Assembly: GCA_025200525.1 (NCBI GenBank)
Contig: CM045760.1
Coordinates: forward strand, 44,101,932-44,165,931
Source: Camellia lanceoleosa
Lineage: Eukaryota > Streptophyta > Magnoliopsida > Ericales > Theaceae
DNA length: 64,000 nucleotides
Direction of reading: 5' to 3'
Shown here: piece after piece, positions 1-11,369 of the stretch
How the letters are laid out: each line of letters starts with the position of its first letter
Numbering within the stretch: the first letter of the stretch is position 1
Notes under the pieces: model-generated
Told to the model about the DNA's origin: nothing
Seen by the model: only the letters and a program-made list of their open reading frames with translations
The model's database searches: none
Program-made: the position numbers and the translations under genes

Positions 1-1927
1 ATTTAAGTTGTTACATGCATAGTTCATGGAAAATTGGTGATTAGAGTCAAGAATTAGCTTAAAGTGTTGATTTGAGAGTGAACTCATGCATGCATGTCCA
101 TATCATTGAGTTTTGAGATCATTTTCATGAGAATTTCCACATGCATGTCCACATTTTGGTTGTACTCTTGAAATTCACCATGACTTTGGGCTCAATCTTG
201 CATTTGATTATGTTTTGGAGCATTGGAATCCATAAGAACTCATGCATGTTATGTTCTTGCATTGTTCTTCAAGTTTACATTACAAATTGTGTTCAATTGT
301 CACACTTTTGGGCTTGATTTTATGAAGTGATCTTTAAAACATGTTGTATTATGGGTTTCTAAGTGTTTTCCAGAAAATTAGCCCAGAAAAATCAAATTGA
401 AGCTTTAGAGGTTGAGTTTTGTGCTTGAGGATCAATCTGGAAATTCCAGATTTTTGATCTACGCTCAAGCAGAGGACTTCACGCTCGAGCGTACACTCCG
501 AGTACATGCACTCCTGCTTGAGCGTCGAGGGTCACGCTCGAGCGTGAAATGCATATGCCCAGAAGTTCATGTGTTTTGCAATCCGCTTGAGCGAGGTAAT
601 TTGCGCTCGAGCGAGAGTATGAGTCTTATGCTCGATCGTGGGTCGAGCGTCAATCAAGCGTGAAAAATGTGCAACCAGTACTTTTTCATGAGTTTGCAGT
701 CCGCTCGAACGGGGGAAGTCACGCTCGAGTGGAGCTTTATTGTCTGCATGTTCGCTCGAGCGAGACCCTTGTTGTCAACAAAATTTGAAAAGTGTTTTAA
801 AGTGCAATTTTTGCATCCTCATCCCATCCTAGGCATTCCTAGGCCATGTTTAAGGCATCTTATTGAGGATAATGTTATAGAACCGCACCAAGTCAAGTTA
901 AGGGGCTAAGTGATTAATCCTAAGTGTGTAAATTAGTGTGTGTTCGTTCTGCAACTGTGTAGGGTTGGCACTCGAGGACGCTGACTAGCCTGTTTATAGC
1001 CCAGTAATCTGTGAGTAACAATGTTGTAAAGATACGTTCAATTATAATTATTTTTCTGAACGATTGACTGTACTGCTTTCTGAAGTGACCTTGTTTACTG
1101 AATGAATGTTTGCCCTATTTGTGAACTGTACTCGTGGCATCCATAGCAACTTACTATTACTACTACTATACTGTTACTGTAATTGCTACTGTTACAGAGA
1201 TCTCTGTCAGTTCCAACGTTTGGAACTACTACTGTTTACTGTTTTGATAGCCATCAACTGACTATTCGGTCTATTAAGACCTATTGTACTGTTCTGCTAT
1301 TGGATGTACCACGTATGACTGCTATGATCTCTAAATGACTGATATAGCGTGAAATATGAGCCACTCATTGAATAACCGATTCACTAATGCAAGTGACTGT
1401 TTTAATTAATGAAAGGACATTCATTATTAACTCCTTTACACAATTGTTCTTCACTGGGCTTTAGCTCATTGTTTATATATGCATGTAGGTGGCCAGGCAC
1501 CGAACCAAAGCTAGGAGCGTCAAGTTAAGCTCTTGTTTTGTCAAGACAACCATTGTGCCTCACTTCGAGGTTCCATGTCCGTTCAAGCCAAGGCAGTTTT
1601 GGGGTGTTTCAGATTCACCTTTTTTGTCTCTGTTTTGTAATGAATTTTTTAGACTTTTGACTGTACAATTATGGCGAAGGGATTGGATCCCTAACCTGTA
1701 TGTTACGCGTATCTGATATGTATATATGTTTATGGTTGATGTGGACTAGTCCATACAAGTCTTTTTTCCACTCAGTTTTTCACAGCTCATTGGACATCTT
1801 TTATGTACTTTTTGGTTTCCGCCAAATTTCTTACTCAGACATCACATTATCATAAGGTGCCTTTGGTAATCACGGACATCGGGCGATATTTATACTAAAC
1901 CCTTAGGGGCGAGTTTGGGTCGTGACA
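1..1927 (+). mobile_element. Gypsy-type LTR, 3' portion (left end outside window)
   Basis: The right end, ...GGGTCGTGACA at 1927, is a typical LTR terminus and is followed by agtag (1928-1932). The last ~70 bp (about 1855-1927) resemble the reverse complement of the LTR end at 4890, so this is a related Gypsy family in the opposite orientation. No LTR start is visible, so the element begins before the window. The insertion falls inside a Copia gag coding sequence whose frame stops exactly at 1928. Between about 470 and 765 there is a cluster of GCTCGAGC palindromes. The short open frames here (for example 412-663) have no recognisable product. It is unclear whether this is a solo LTR or part of a full element. 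Confidence 0.7.
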
Positions 1928-2071
1928 AGTAGGCTCGTCATATCTTCGATCCACTAACTCCCACAAATCTGGTGGGGCTAGTAGGACTTGCATTTGAATT
2001 CTCCAATTTTCATAGTTGTTCTTGCTGAGTTTTGGAAACTGGGGTTGAAAGAAATTGTTTGTGTTGGCCAT
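1928..2071 (-). pseudogene. Copia gag N-terminus, interrupted
   Basis: The frame opens with ATG at 2071 and runs 48 codons without a stop. It begins M-A-N-T-N-N-F-F and contains K-L-(8 residues)-W-R-I-Q-M and D-L-W-E-L-V. This is the typical start of plant Copia gag (DUF4219/UBN2 type), with the conserved Trp residues in place. Coding stops exactly where the Gypsy LTR begins. The protein would assemble the retrotransposon particle, but here only the N-terminal stub is present. Start choice: it is the first ATG downstream of the PBS and leader in a frame matching the family start. Confidence 0.8.
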
Positions 2072-2751
2072 TAGTTGACTTTAAGAAATCTGCAAATTTT
2101 CAGGATATAATTTGCAAATTTTGACCATACAGATGTATTCAGAATATTCCAAATAGTTGGAAAGCACTACTGGATCACCAAAAACGGACTTCAAACGGCT
2201 TCGATCTAGCAAAAATAATTGAACGGTTCAAATTGGTTGAATCTAGAACTTCTGAGAAGCACCAGATAATCTCTTCAAATCATATGACGTCAGCGTGACG
2301 TTAGCGGTGTGTCGGCGTGTCTCTGCTCGGTTTGCAGCTTGGTGGCGCGGCTCCGCTGCAACACGGCTCAGCTTGTGGCTCGACTTAATGGCTCAGCTTG
2401 ACGTCAGCAATGATGTCAGCTCCTGGATACGGATCTGGATCTGGGCTAGTGGATCAGATCGTACATCGGATGGGTCGGACTCTGCAAATCCAGGCGAAGA
2501 AGACGTGTTGATGCGCGTGGGCGCGTTACTGCGCGTGGTGACGGTGTTGATAGCGCATGTGGCGCGTGCGGGCTCTATGGGACTTGGTTTTCAACGTGGT
2601 TTTTTGTAGTGTGATTATCTCGATGACACCTACACACTGGTGTGATCAAAAGTGTATTTCAACAATTTTGATTTCTGGGCAAGATTTGAAACGATGCTTT
2701 GTTCTACTTTTTTTTTTTTTTTTTTATTATAAAAAAGAGGCCCTTTTGGTG

Positions 2752-2762
2752 CTCTGATACCA
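2752..2762 (-). promoter_or_regulatory. Primer binding site (Met-tRNA type)
   Basis: The minus strand reads TGGTATCAGAG, complementary to the 3' end of initiator Met tRNA. It lies one base from the LTR edge at 2764, as expected for minus-strand DNA priming. Confidence 0.85.
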
Positions 2763-2763
2763 C

Positions 2764-3145
2764 TGTTGGTGAGAGTAGAGTGCAAACCACTTATGGTGGT
2801 TTACAAAACAAATACAGGAGAGAGAATTTATAATCTAGAAATAAATTTATTTCACTCAAATATTTAGAATACACTGAAGAAAGGAAACACACTTTTACTC
2901 TCTAACTCTCTTCCTCTCCCACACCCTGAATTCTCAAAATATAATAGCTATATATAGATAAAACTAGTAATGTGAAACCATTAAATGCAAATATAGCTAA
3001 GGCTGTGAATTTTCAACGGTTGCAACCATTGTAGAAAAACTTGATTTGAGCCTCCATACGTCTACTCTTAGGCCAATGGAAAAAAGTTTTTATTTTTTTA
3101 TTTTTTTATTTTTTATTATAGGTGAAGCAAGATTACTTCACAACA
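2764..3145 (-). repeat. Copia 5' LTR (382 bp)
   Basis: The plus strand reads TGTTGGTGAG...TTCACAACA, so the ends are inverted TGTTG/CAACA. It abuts the PBS on its left. The flank ctcat (3146-3150) would be one copy of the target duplication; the partner copy is outside the window. Confidence 0.75.
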
Positions 3146-3204
3146 CTCATAAAGTTTACTCATTGTTATTATTTATTATTATTATTATTTTTCTTTGCAT
3201 GTAG

Positions 3205-3312
3205 GAAGTGATCAAGGAAGCAACAAATGATAACAATGTGTGGGACGCGTTTTGCGGACTTCCCACCGTTTTGAATATTTTGAAATCGATGATGGAAGGT
3301 TTGCATAAATAA
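3205..3312 (+). CDS. Candidate terminal exon of an unidentified host gene
   Basis: A plant-like intron 3' end (T-rich tract, then TTGCATGTAG at 3195-3204) is followed by 35 sense codons and a TAA at 3310-3312. The peptide starts E-V-I-K-E-A and ends M-M-E-G-L-H-K. It is much less AT-rich than its surroundings and has balanced codon use. I do not recognise the family. If real, the upstream exons lie left of the window and the Copia/Gypsy pile at 1-3145 sits in the gene's last intron. It could also be a stranded exon or chance. No polyadenylation evidence beyond an AT-rich downstream stretch is visible. Confidence 0.35.
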   Translation, partial: EVIKEATNDNNVWDAFCGLPTVLNILKSMMEGLHK

Positions 3313-3865
3313 AGCTATTTATTGTCTTTTCTCCTCATTTATTTTTTAATTTTTTGATAATTTTTAATATTATAATTGACCTCTTAAAAAATAAAAAGAA
3401 CAAATTACTCCCAAAAGATGTTTGAAAATGCAATTAGCTCCTCCAAGAATTTTTTTTTTTTTTTTACCAAATTGCTTGAGCAAAAAATGTTCAAAACCAC
3501 TTTTTTTGAAACATGTTTAAAAGTACATTTTTGTCTCATAAACGATTAATTAGCTCAAGAGAACATCATTATAGTTAAATTAAATTTCCAGGCAATTTGC
3601 TCCAACTAATCACTTTTGAACATTTTTTAAGAGTCAGTTTGTCCCAATTAATTACTTAGGGAACTGCACTTTTAAACATTTTTCTAGAAGTGTATTGTCA
3701 ATTTCTTATTTTTTATTTTTAACTAGCACTGTGAAAAAAATAAGAAGACTTGAAGTTAGGAATATCAATGAACCTCGATTATTGCATTGCTTGTGTTAGC
3801 TTCTAGGGTCTATTTTTTAGTACAAGATCCCCCTAAAACACTACGTAACTTTATTGCATTGAAAT
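3313..3865. other. AT-rich intergenic stretch
   Basis: No gene seen. Poly-T and poly-A runs occur, along with several degenerate copies of a phrase resembling caatttgctcc...tttgaacattttt (about 3410-3690), suggesting an old decayed repeat. Confidence 0.6.
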
Positions 3866-4057
3866 TGTTAAGATAATTGTATATATATAGAGAGAGAATA
3901 TAATCTTTGTATATTGAATAATGTTATATATTATATTGTTCTATTGAACTATTACAAGATGTGATATATATAACAAACTATGAGAATAAGGAAACATATA
4001 CAAATATGAAAACATAACAAATATGGAAAGTAATATATTCTAGTTTTTGCTTTAACA
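3866..4057 (-). repeat. TRIM left (3') LTR, 192 bp
   Basis: TG...CA ends. The repeat matches 4761-4889 plus 9344-9478 almost along its whole length, apart from a GA-microsatellite expansion in the right copy (4783-4805). Confidence 0.75.
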
Positions 4058-4749
4058 GCCCCCCAAACTCAAATAGGTAAACTAACTTGAGTTAAGAAGA
4101 ACAAAACAAAAATAAATGAGAGTTTGCTGTTAGGGAAAACAAAAGAGTCTGCTAGGGGCAAACAAAAAGGCCTGCTATAGGCAATGAAGAAGAGTTTGCC
4201 GTTAGGGTAAATGATAAGGACCTACTAGGGGCCTTGGAAGGCAACTGATGTGATGGGCCTTGAAAGGCTCTTGAATATGAATGGGTGTTGAACTAACAGA
4301 CGTGACACACATGTAACTTATGACATAGTACTAAATAGTGATATATGAAAGAGTGCGCCATGATCGCAGCTTAAGTGGTGCGCCAAGGGGCGGCTTGGAT
4401 GGTTCACATGATGTATCACCATGCTCACCATGATATAGGGATACTACCCCCTTCAAACTCAAATAGGTTTTAAGATCGAAACCTATTTGAGGTTGAAAGG
4501 GAGAGAACTAGGAGAGAGTGCAGACAGATAAAAAATAAATAAATAAATAAATGAATTTTGATCCAAATTCAAATCTATATTGAAGGAGTGGAAGATTGAG
4601 ATTTAACGCCCACGACAGAGATGGTGGTTGATTGGTTGTTGGAGATTGGGATTAACACAGGTATGTGTTGAAACTCCAATGGGCAACGAAGGCAAGGTTG
4701 CCAATTAGTCGCCTGCCTGTGAACCAAAAAGATAAGTCGGATCTTATAG

Positions 4750-4760
4750 CTCTGATACCA
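4750..4760 (-). promoter_or_regulatory. Primer binding site of the TRIM element
   Basis: The minus strand reads TGGTATCAGAG directly against the LTR start at 4761; it is complementary to the Met-tRNA 3' end. Confidence 0.8.
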
Positions 4761-4889
4761 TGTTAAGATAATTGTATATATATAGAGAGAGAGAGAGAGA
4801 GAGGAAGAAAAAAAGAATCTCTATATATTAAATAATGTTGTATATTATATTATTGTATTTAACTATTACAAGATGTGGCATATATATAG
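4761..4889 (-). repeat. TRIM right (5') LTR, first part
   Basis: The LTR is broken after tatag (4885-4889), the target duplication of the nested element, and continues at 9344. Confidence 0.75.
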
Positions 4890-5296
4890 TGTCACGACTC
4901 AAACTCGCCCTTATAGGTTTAGCAGCATAACCGGCCAGTAATCCTGGGATTACCAAAGGCTTCTGAACATATTAAACAAAATAGAAGGGGCTAGAGGAAG
5001 CAAATATCAAAAATATAATCGTCCAATAAGTTGTACTGACTAAAATGGAATAGAAACTTTAAACATTTACATACATATAACAGAACATCATCATTCTAAG
5101 CTCATAATATACATTTAAACTCTCATTCTTCATGTATTCTCATATTTGATGACCTACACTCACAATTTAAGAGTTGAATTCTTACCTAAAGTCTCCAAAT
5201 TCTCTTGTTCTTGCACAACCTTGAGCTTACAAATAATAATCTTCAAGCCTCCCTTCAAATTTCCTTCAATTTCTTTTTTCTCACTCTAGAATGAGA

Positions 5297-5333
<37 letters not shown>

Positions 5334-5714
5334 AAAGCCTCTCTAGATTTTTCCACTCAAATGAAACATTCGTGAGCTCAAGAATGAGCTTAAGAGCCCA
5401 TTTATAGTTGTAATGCTATAATACATTAATTGGAACATTAGGCTTGCCAAACACAACTTAATTAATCAGAATAAATCAATTTTTTAATTAAATTTTCCAT
5501 AATGTTCTGAAAATTCTAATTGTCCATTCAAGTGGTCAATTTCGATTTCTGACGTCATCGAGTCCATCAATTTTAATTTTCAAACTGAAATTCCAACAAA
5601 TATTTTTTGAATCAAACAGATATTCTTAACTTAATCACATGGCATGTGTCATAATTAAAATTTAACACATAATTAATTACTTATAATCATAATTAGCATT
5701 TCAGGGTCGTCACA
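4890..5714 (-). repeat. gag-only element 3' LTR (825 bp)
   Basis: Paired with 8530-9343. It carries a (CT)n run at about 5301-5331 that is shorter in the partner. Confidence 0.88.
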
Positions 5715-5715
5715 A

Positions 5716-5727
5716 TCTCCCCACCTT
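5716..5727 (-). promoter_or_regulatory. Polypurine tract
   Basis: AAGGTGGGGAGA on the minus strand, immediately upstream of the 3' LTR. Confidence 0.7.
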
Positions 5728-7064
5728 AAAAAGTTTGGTCCTCCAAACTTATGTCACTGTATATCAGATGCAAATCAGATGTCCTAGGTTCACAGTACAC
5801 AACATTCCATAATTCTCAGTTTAAAACAGTTATTTAATTCAGTGGTCCATCACAGTTATTCAAATCAATTAGAGGCCATCAGGTTGTCAAAGTGAATCTA
5901 TGCATTACTCTCATAACAATCAATGTGATACCGAAATAGTTAGTCACATAATGTTTATAATTCTCATTTCCCACAAAGTCAATCACATAATATTGTAATA
6001 CCGAAGCAATCAATCGTAGAACATACTCAATTCATATTCTTCCAAGTAATTTAGGTTCTACAATCAAATAGGTCACTGTTAGTAGTTCTCATAACGTCGA
6101 ATCTGAATTTCAATAACAGAGAAGTAACCATTTTCTAAACAATCAATCTTATAAAATTATAGACAATACCCAATCAATTATTTCTCAATATAACACATGC
6201 GTCCCCAACTGGTCAGAGGTGTAAATCTAATTACTGTTCACAATCAATTAAGCTGCCACTAACGGTTCACATACAACTTTCGGACTAGAGTAAATGTTCA
6301 TATCATATTTGAGTTTCCTCATCTATCAGTTCCCTTAACCAATATAACCCAGTCATTCGTTCATGCGTAATTCATGATTCCTTATAAACGGATTCAATTC
6401 AAACACGAGTTTATCAATTCTCAAATCAAATACAAATTCATTAATTTGCATAGTCATCTCGAAATTATAGCATAATGGTTCATGTTGTTTCGGGTCATAC
6501 CAAAATCGTCTTTGTAGGCATCATGTTTTAAAAAGTCATGGTTTAGATATATACACAATAGTTTATATCGCAGTCAGTCATAGTAGGGTTCCATATCACA
6601 GTCAACCATAGTAGGTTCCCATATCCGTTCATTCCCAACATAGTTCAAATTGTCATATATATAATCGTTCATTTGTAATTGCCTAGATACAGTGTAAAGA
6701 CCAATCAATAGATTCCCATATTCACACAAATTCAAACATTTTCCCCCCACAGTGTAGGTAAATTGTCAAACATAAGGTTTCAAAACATCGAACAAGTATT
6801 CATTAATTATAGTTCAAACCCGTCAATTCTAATAGCATTGCGAGCAAAGATACATACATATATGAGTCCATAATCAATTATCATACAGGCATCCGTTTAT
6901 AAATTCATAAGCAAAAGTTCATTCTTCATAATTAGCATAGGTTCCCAATTATGAGTTCATGGTTCTAATTATTCAATGAGTTTAGCCAATATATTAACAG
7001 TTCATCTCATGCCATGGTTATACGGATTCCCAAATCAATTTTCATACATACATTTTGCATATAA

Positions 7065-8185
7065 TCAAAATAGTACATGTGTCAGTCGTCTCAGGATTTC
7101 GGGTGTTTTCGAAACTAGGGTATAAGCCCTTCCTTGTCTAAGATTATTCCCCTTAGAAGTAGCTGCATTTGTTCTTGGTGTCATCACGGATCCAACACCA
7201 CTAACAATAGGTCTATTATCGTTTGGGTGAGCTTGCGGACAAGATTTGGCCAAGTGTCCCTTCTTTCTGCATCTAAAACAGGCTCTAGACAGACGACGAC
7301 AATTACCCTAATGTTGTTCCCACATTCTCTACATGTAGGTATATCATTGTTCCCATTATTTTTCCGACTCATATTGCCAAAAGTTCTTGGATTTGACTTT
7401 TCATTCACAGAGGTCATCGAATTACTAGTCATTTCAACTTTCTGTTTCTTTTGTTTCTTACTCTCCCATACGGTTGGCGATGTTGACTTGGACATTTTCA
7501 AAGCTGCTATGTTAGCTTTAGACATTAAGGCTCTATCGAGAACATCTACATACTTTGACAATTTCAAAACACCAACTCTGTCAAGCACATCTAGGTCAAG
7601 CCCACTTTCAAATTTTCTAGCCTTTTTGTAGTCAATGTCTATCATGTGGGGTGCATATCGGGCTAGTTCAATAAATTTTGCCTCATATTCGGCCATAGTC
7701 ATGTCACCTTGTTTTAGTTATTCGAATTCGGATACCTTCCTATCTCGGATGCATTGGGAAAAATATTTTTCATCGAAAATTTCTTTAAATCTATCCCATG
7801 TCATACCCTCATTATCATTTCGTACTAACATTCACCATCCCCTAGCTTCTTCTGTAAGTGTAAATGTGGCCAACATAACTTTTTGAATGTCAGTACACGG
7901 AAACACTTTAGATATCTTTTTAGTTTCAAGTATCCAAGCCTCAGCTTTAAGCGGTTCAATACCCCCCAGAAATTCTGATGGCTTCATTTTATTGTATTTC
8001 TACGTCAGAGTTATCATGTCATTATTGATTGACTCAACTTGTACCAGAGACGGCAAAGGAGGTAAAGGTGATTGTCTTTGTTGCTGTTGTCTCACAGATT
8101 CAGTTAGGGTTTCAACTATTCTTTCTAGCTGATTAATTCTAGCATCGGAAGTTTCAGCTTCATCCACGTTACTTGTTCTTTCCAT
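7065..8185 (-). pseudogene. Gypsy gag (capsid plus zinc knuckles), decayed
   Basis: The frame can be followed from ATG at 8185 (M-E-R-T-S-N, with a Q-rich and P-rich segment) through a capsid core with E-F-L-G-G, E-A-W-I-L and M-T-M-A-E-Y-E-A-K-F. It ends in two CCHC-type motifs, one starting C-R-E-C-G and one C-F-R-C-R-K-K-G-H-L-A-K-S-C. Several in-frame stops interrupt the N-terminal half and a frameshift separates the two zinc knuckles (about 7250-7330). After T-L-V-S-K-T-P-E-I-L-R-R a stop at 7065 closes the frame where protease would normally follow. Gag builds the particle and binds RNA; this copy cannot make a full product. Confidence 0.8.
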
Positions 8186-8515
8186 TTCTCTATATGTAAA
8201 CCAAAACAATAATAAACATAGGAAATGTTCTCACAAATTTTAGCTTCATTTCAGTTCAAATATGTTTACATAGGTCATATAACTTTCACATTCATATATT
8301 CACATTCACATGAATTACACATTCGATATCGAAATCAACATTACATGTTATTCCACATAACTTCTCTGTTCATACTCATAGATTTCATTTCCATTTTCTT
8401 ATCAAACATGTACATAAAAATTTACACATACTCACTCATGATAATGCAATGTCCCTATTGCTTTTCTAGGACATCCTATAGCTCATATGAACTCATGTGT
8501 GTGGTATAACTCGTA

Positions 8516-8526
8516 CTCTGATACCA
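8516..8526 (-). promoter_or_regulatory. Primer binding site of the gag-only element
   Basis: TGGTATCAGAG on the minus strand, three bases from the 5' LTR edge at 8530. Confidence 0.85.
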
Positions 8527-8529
8527 CTT

Positions 8530-9343
8530 TGTCACAACCCAAACTCGCCCCTATAGGTTTAGCATCGTAACCAACCAGTAATCCTAGGATTACCAAGGCC
8601 TCTGAACATATTAAATAAAATAGAAGGGCCTAGCGGAAGCAAATATCAAAAGTATAATCGTCCCAAGAGTTGTGCTGACTTAAATGGAACAGAAACTTTA
8701 AACATTCACATACATATAACTTAACATCATCATTCTAAGCTCATAATATGCATTTAAACTCTTATTCTTCATGTATTCTCATATTTGATGACCTAGGTTC
8801 ACAATTTGGGAGTTGAATTCTTACCTAAAGTCTCCAAATTCTCTTGTTCTTGCACAACCTTGAGCTTACGAATAATAATCTTCAAGTCTTCTTTCAAATT
8901 TCCTTCAATTTCTTCTTTCTCACTCTAGAATGAGAGTTCTCTCTCTCTCTCTCTCTCTACAAAGCCTCGCCAAATTTTTCTACTCAAATGAAACATTCTT
9001 GAGTTAAAAAACGAGCTTAAGAGCCCATTTATAATTGTAATACTATAATACATTAATTGAAACATTAGGCTTGCCAAACACAACTTAATTAATTAGACTG
9101 AATCAGTTTTTTAATTAAATTTTCCATAATGTTTTGAAAATTCTAATTAGTCCATTCAAATGGTCAATTTCGGTTTATGACGTCATTTGGTCCATCAATT
9201 TTAATTTTTGAATAGAAATTCCAGCAAATATTTTTTTGAATCAAACAGATATTCTTAACTTAATCACATGGCACGTGTCATAATTAAAATTTAACACATA
9301 ATTAATTACTTATAATCATAATTAGAATTTCGCGGTCGTCACA
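8530..9343 (-). repeat. gag-only element 5' LTR (814 bp)
   Basis: TGTCACAACCC...GGTCGTCACA on the plus strand. It aligns along its length with 4890-5714, with scattered substitutions, small indels and a shorter CT run (8939-8957). Confidence 0.88.
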
Positions 9344-9478
9344 TATAGGACTTATATGAGTGTTAATTAAGAAACCTTGAGAATAAGGGAACATATAAAA
9401 ATATGAAAATTTGGCAAATATGAAAAGTAATATATTCTAGATATCTGTAACAAAATATATTCTATATATACTTAAACA
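9344..9478 (-). repeat. TRIM right (5') LTR, second part
   Basis: Continuation of the LTR that starts at 4761: gagaatraggraacatata and gtaatatattctag match 3981-4044. A short internal duplication of aatatattcta precedes the end. Confidence 0.7.
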
Positions 9479-9483
9479 AAAAT

Positions 9484-11369
9484 ATTGTATGACTATGCTA
9501 TAGATCTCCCTATTATCTTGGAGCAAGAGGTAAGAGTTGTTATATTTTGTTGATAATAATAAAGGAACAATTTTGTTCGTAGAACTAGAAGGTTGTGAGA
9601 TAGTTCGGTCCATATTCGGTGTGGGCGTTAGAGCATTAAAGCATTGAGAGGACCTTTGCACTCAAAATACCTCCTAAGCCCCAACCCACTTTTTTTGTGT
9701 ACAGGAACAACTACTAAGAGCAGCCAGCTAACTGTCCCTTTCCACACCACCTTTCTTCGATGCGTTTTGAACCCCAAACTCATTTAACACGATAGAGACT
9801 TATATTATAGAGTAAATATATTAGAACTCCTTAAACTTTGGTATTTTTTTTCTTCATTAAGCTCCTAACTAATTATTTATTTATTTATTTATTCAAATAA
9901 GTTATCCAATTTTCTAAATTGATCCAATTTATCCCTTCTATTACATTTTGCTCATTTTTTTTTTATGAATTGAGATTAATTTTATTAATTTATTTTTTGG
10001 GCATTTACAAACAAATCTTGATTTATGAACTTATACTTCATTAAGTCCTAATTAAGATCTTTTGGATTTTCAAATCTCATTAAAATTTTAATAGTCGAAA
10101 TTGTCCTTGAAACAATGATTGTTCATCGTTTATGATTATCTATAAAGGAATATAATAATTTGACATTTATTTTGATTTTCAAAACTTTAAAACATCAATT
10201 TCAAATTGAAAAAATTAAAAAAAAAATTATGTGCAAAAAAAAAAACTAATTTTTTTTTCAAAAATTGAAAAACTGAATTATTTTTTTGTGCAAAATTAAA
10301 AATTTTGTGTCTATAAAAGACCGTAATGATGGAATATTGATGCGTAAAATTGAAGAAAAAGGTAAAAATAAATAAATAAACTGATAATATTTTCAGTTTT
10401 AAAACTGAAAAAATTAATAATGTTCTCAATTTTATTATATAGTTGAATTAAACTAATAAGCAGAAGAACAAAAACGTTTAATCTCATGCTCTTTCTTTTT
10501 TTTTCTTTCAGTTAGTGAAACAATTATCTACAACATTACTATTTAAAATTGATAATATTTTTAGTTTTAAAAATTGAAAAAAACTGATAATATTCTCAGC
10601 TTTATTAAATATGACTTATTGATTCAAAAAATTTTGTTAATAGGACCTGAATTACTATAATATTTATAAATAAGACTTTTAGGTAATTAACTCTTTATTT
10701 TTTTGCACGTTTTTTTACAAAAAAAAATTATAAAATTAATTAAAATAATTAATTCTCAAAATGATCAATAATATCTTATGGGGTAATTGCACACCAATGG
10801 GATTTTAAAAAATATACTATATATTTATTAAAAAAATATACTATATATTTATAATTATATTTATTAATTTTTCTTATTAATTTATAACTATTTTTCTAAC
10901 ATTAGACTGATTTGATATTTTTCAATATTTTATCCATCGTTCATGTATTTGTACAAATACTAATCACATGATGGTACATCAGATGGTTTCGACAGAGCAA
11001 AGACAACACTCAGCAAGCTCGCTTCAAATTCTTGTAAGGTTTGGCAATTGATTTAATTTTTTTTTTTTGTTAGTCTCTTTTGATAATTTAATTTTTTTTA
11101 AGTATAATTATTTTACTTCAAAATATTAAAAATAAAGCCACTTGACTTTTGATATAAAGCACAAAGTAGTTGTCTCGAGACTTGAACTCATAACTTTAAG
11201 GTTATTAAGTAAAGATTTTACCATTGATCTAATGGTTTAACTTTTAAAAATTATTCTTTAATAGTATAATTATTATACTTCAAAAATATTAACGTTACGT
11301 TGTGTTTGGATGGAGGATTTGAAAAGGAAAAGAAAAAAGATAAGTGAAATGTAAATAAAATATACTTAC
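9484..11369. other. AT-rich intergenic DNA
   Basis: No supported gene. The stretch is very AT-rich with many homopolymer runs. A less AT-rich island (about 10965-11035) could encode a short peptide beginning M-M-V-H-Q-M-V-S and ending at a GTAAGG donor-like site, but nothing else supports a gene. Confidence 0.5.

Larger units (their letters stand above)
1928..3145 (-). mobile_element. Truncated Copia element: 5' LTR, PBS, leader, start of gag
   Basis: Read on the minus strand the order is LTR (3145-2764), a one-base spacer, a Met-tRNA primer binding site (2762-2752), a ~680-bp leader (2751-2072) and the first 48 codons of gag (2071-1928). The element is then cut by the Gypsy LTR that ends at 1927. 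The rest of gag-pol and the 3' LTR must lie to the left of the window. The leader holds a long T tract (2709-2725) and a GC-rich stretch (2300-2560) with no credible gene. Confidence 0.8.
4890..9343 (-). mobile_element. gag-only LTR retrotransposon (TR-GAG-like), 4.45 kb
   Basis: The two LTRs (4890-5714 and 8530-9343) both begin TGTCACRAC and end GGTCGTCACA on the plus strand. The element is bounded by the perfect 5-bp duplication tatag (4885-4889, 9344-9348). On the minus strand the order is LTR, Met-tRNA PBS, gag, ~1.3 kb of non-coding DNA, polypurine tract, LTR. No protease, RT or integrase motif is visible in the 2.8-kb interior, so it would depend on enzymes supplied in trans. It lies inside the right LTR of the TRIM. 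Confidence 0.88.
3866..9478 (-). mobile_element. TRIM-like LTR element, split by a nested insertion
   Basis: Left LTR is 3866-4057 (TGTTAAG...TTTAACA). The right LTR starts at 4761 with the same TGTTAAGATAATTGTATATA, is interrupted at 4889/9344 by the gag-only element, and resumes to about 9478 (...CTTAAACA). The ~700-bp internal region has no coding capacity. A Met-type PBS (4750-4760) abuts the right LTR and a purine tract (GGGGGG on the minus strand, about 4058-4064) abuts the left LTR. Flanks gaaat (3861-3865) and aaaat (9479-9483) match at 4 of 5 positions. Short LTRs with no genes fit terminal-repeat retrotransposons in miniature. Confidence 0.75.

Noticed and set aside
2295..2609. 104-codon plus-strand frame
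   Set aside because: It lies in the GC-rich leader of the minus-strand Copia element and shows no homology or protein-like composition.
8516..8529. Short tRNA-Met-like sequences next to LTRs
   Set aside because: Only 11-13 bases, adjacent to LTR edges: primer binding sites, not tRNA genes.
10965..11040. Short first exon with GTAAGG donor
   Set aside because: Only ~20 codons, no recognisable promoter or partner exon; too weak to call.
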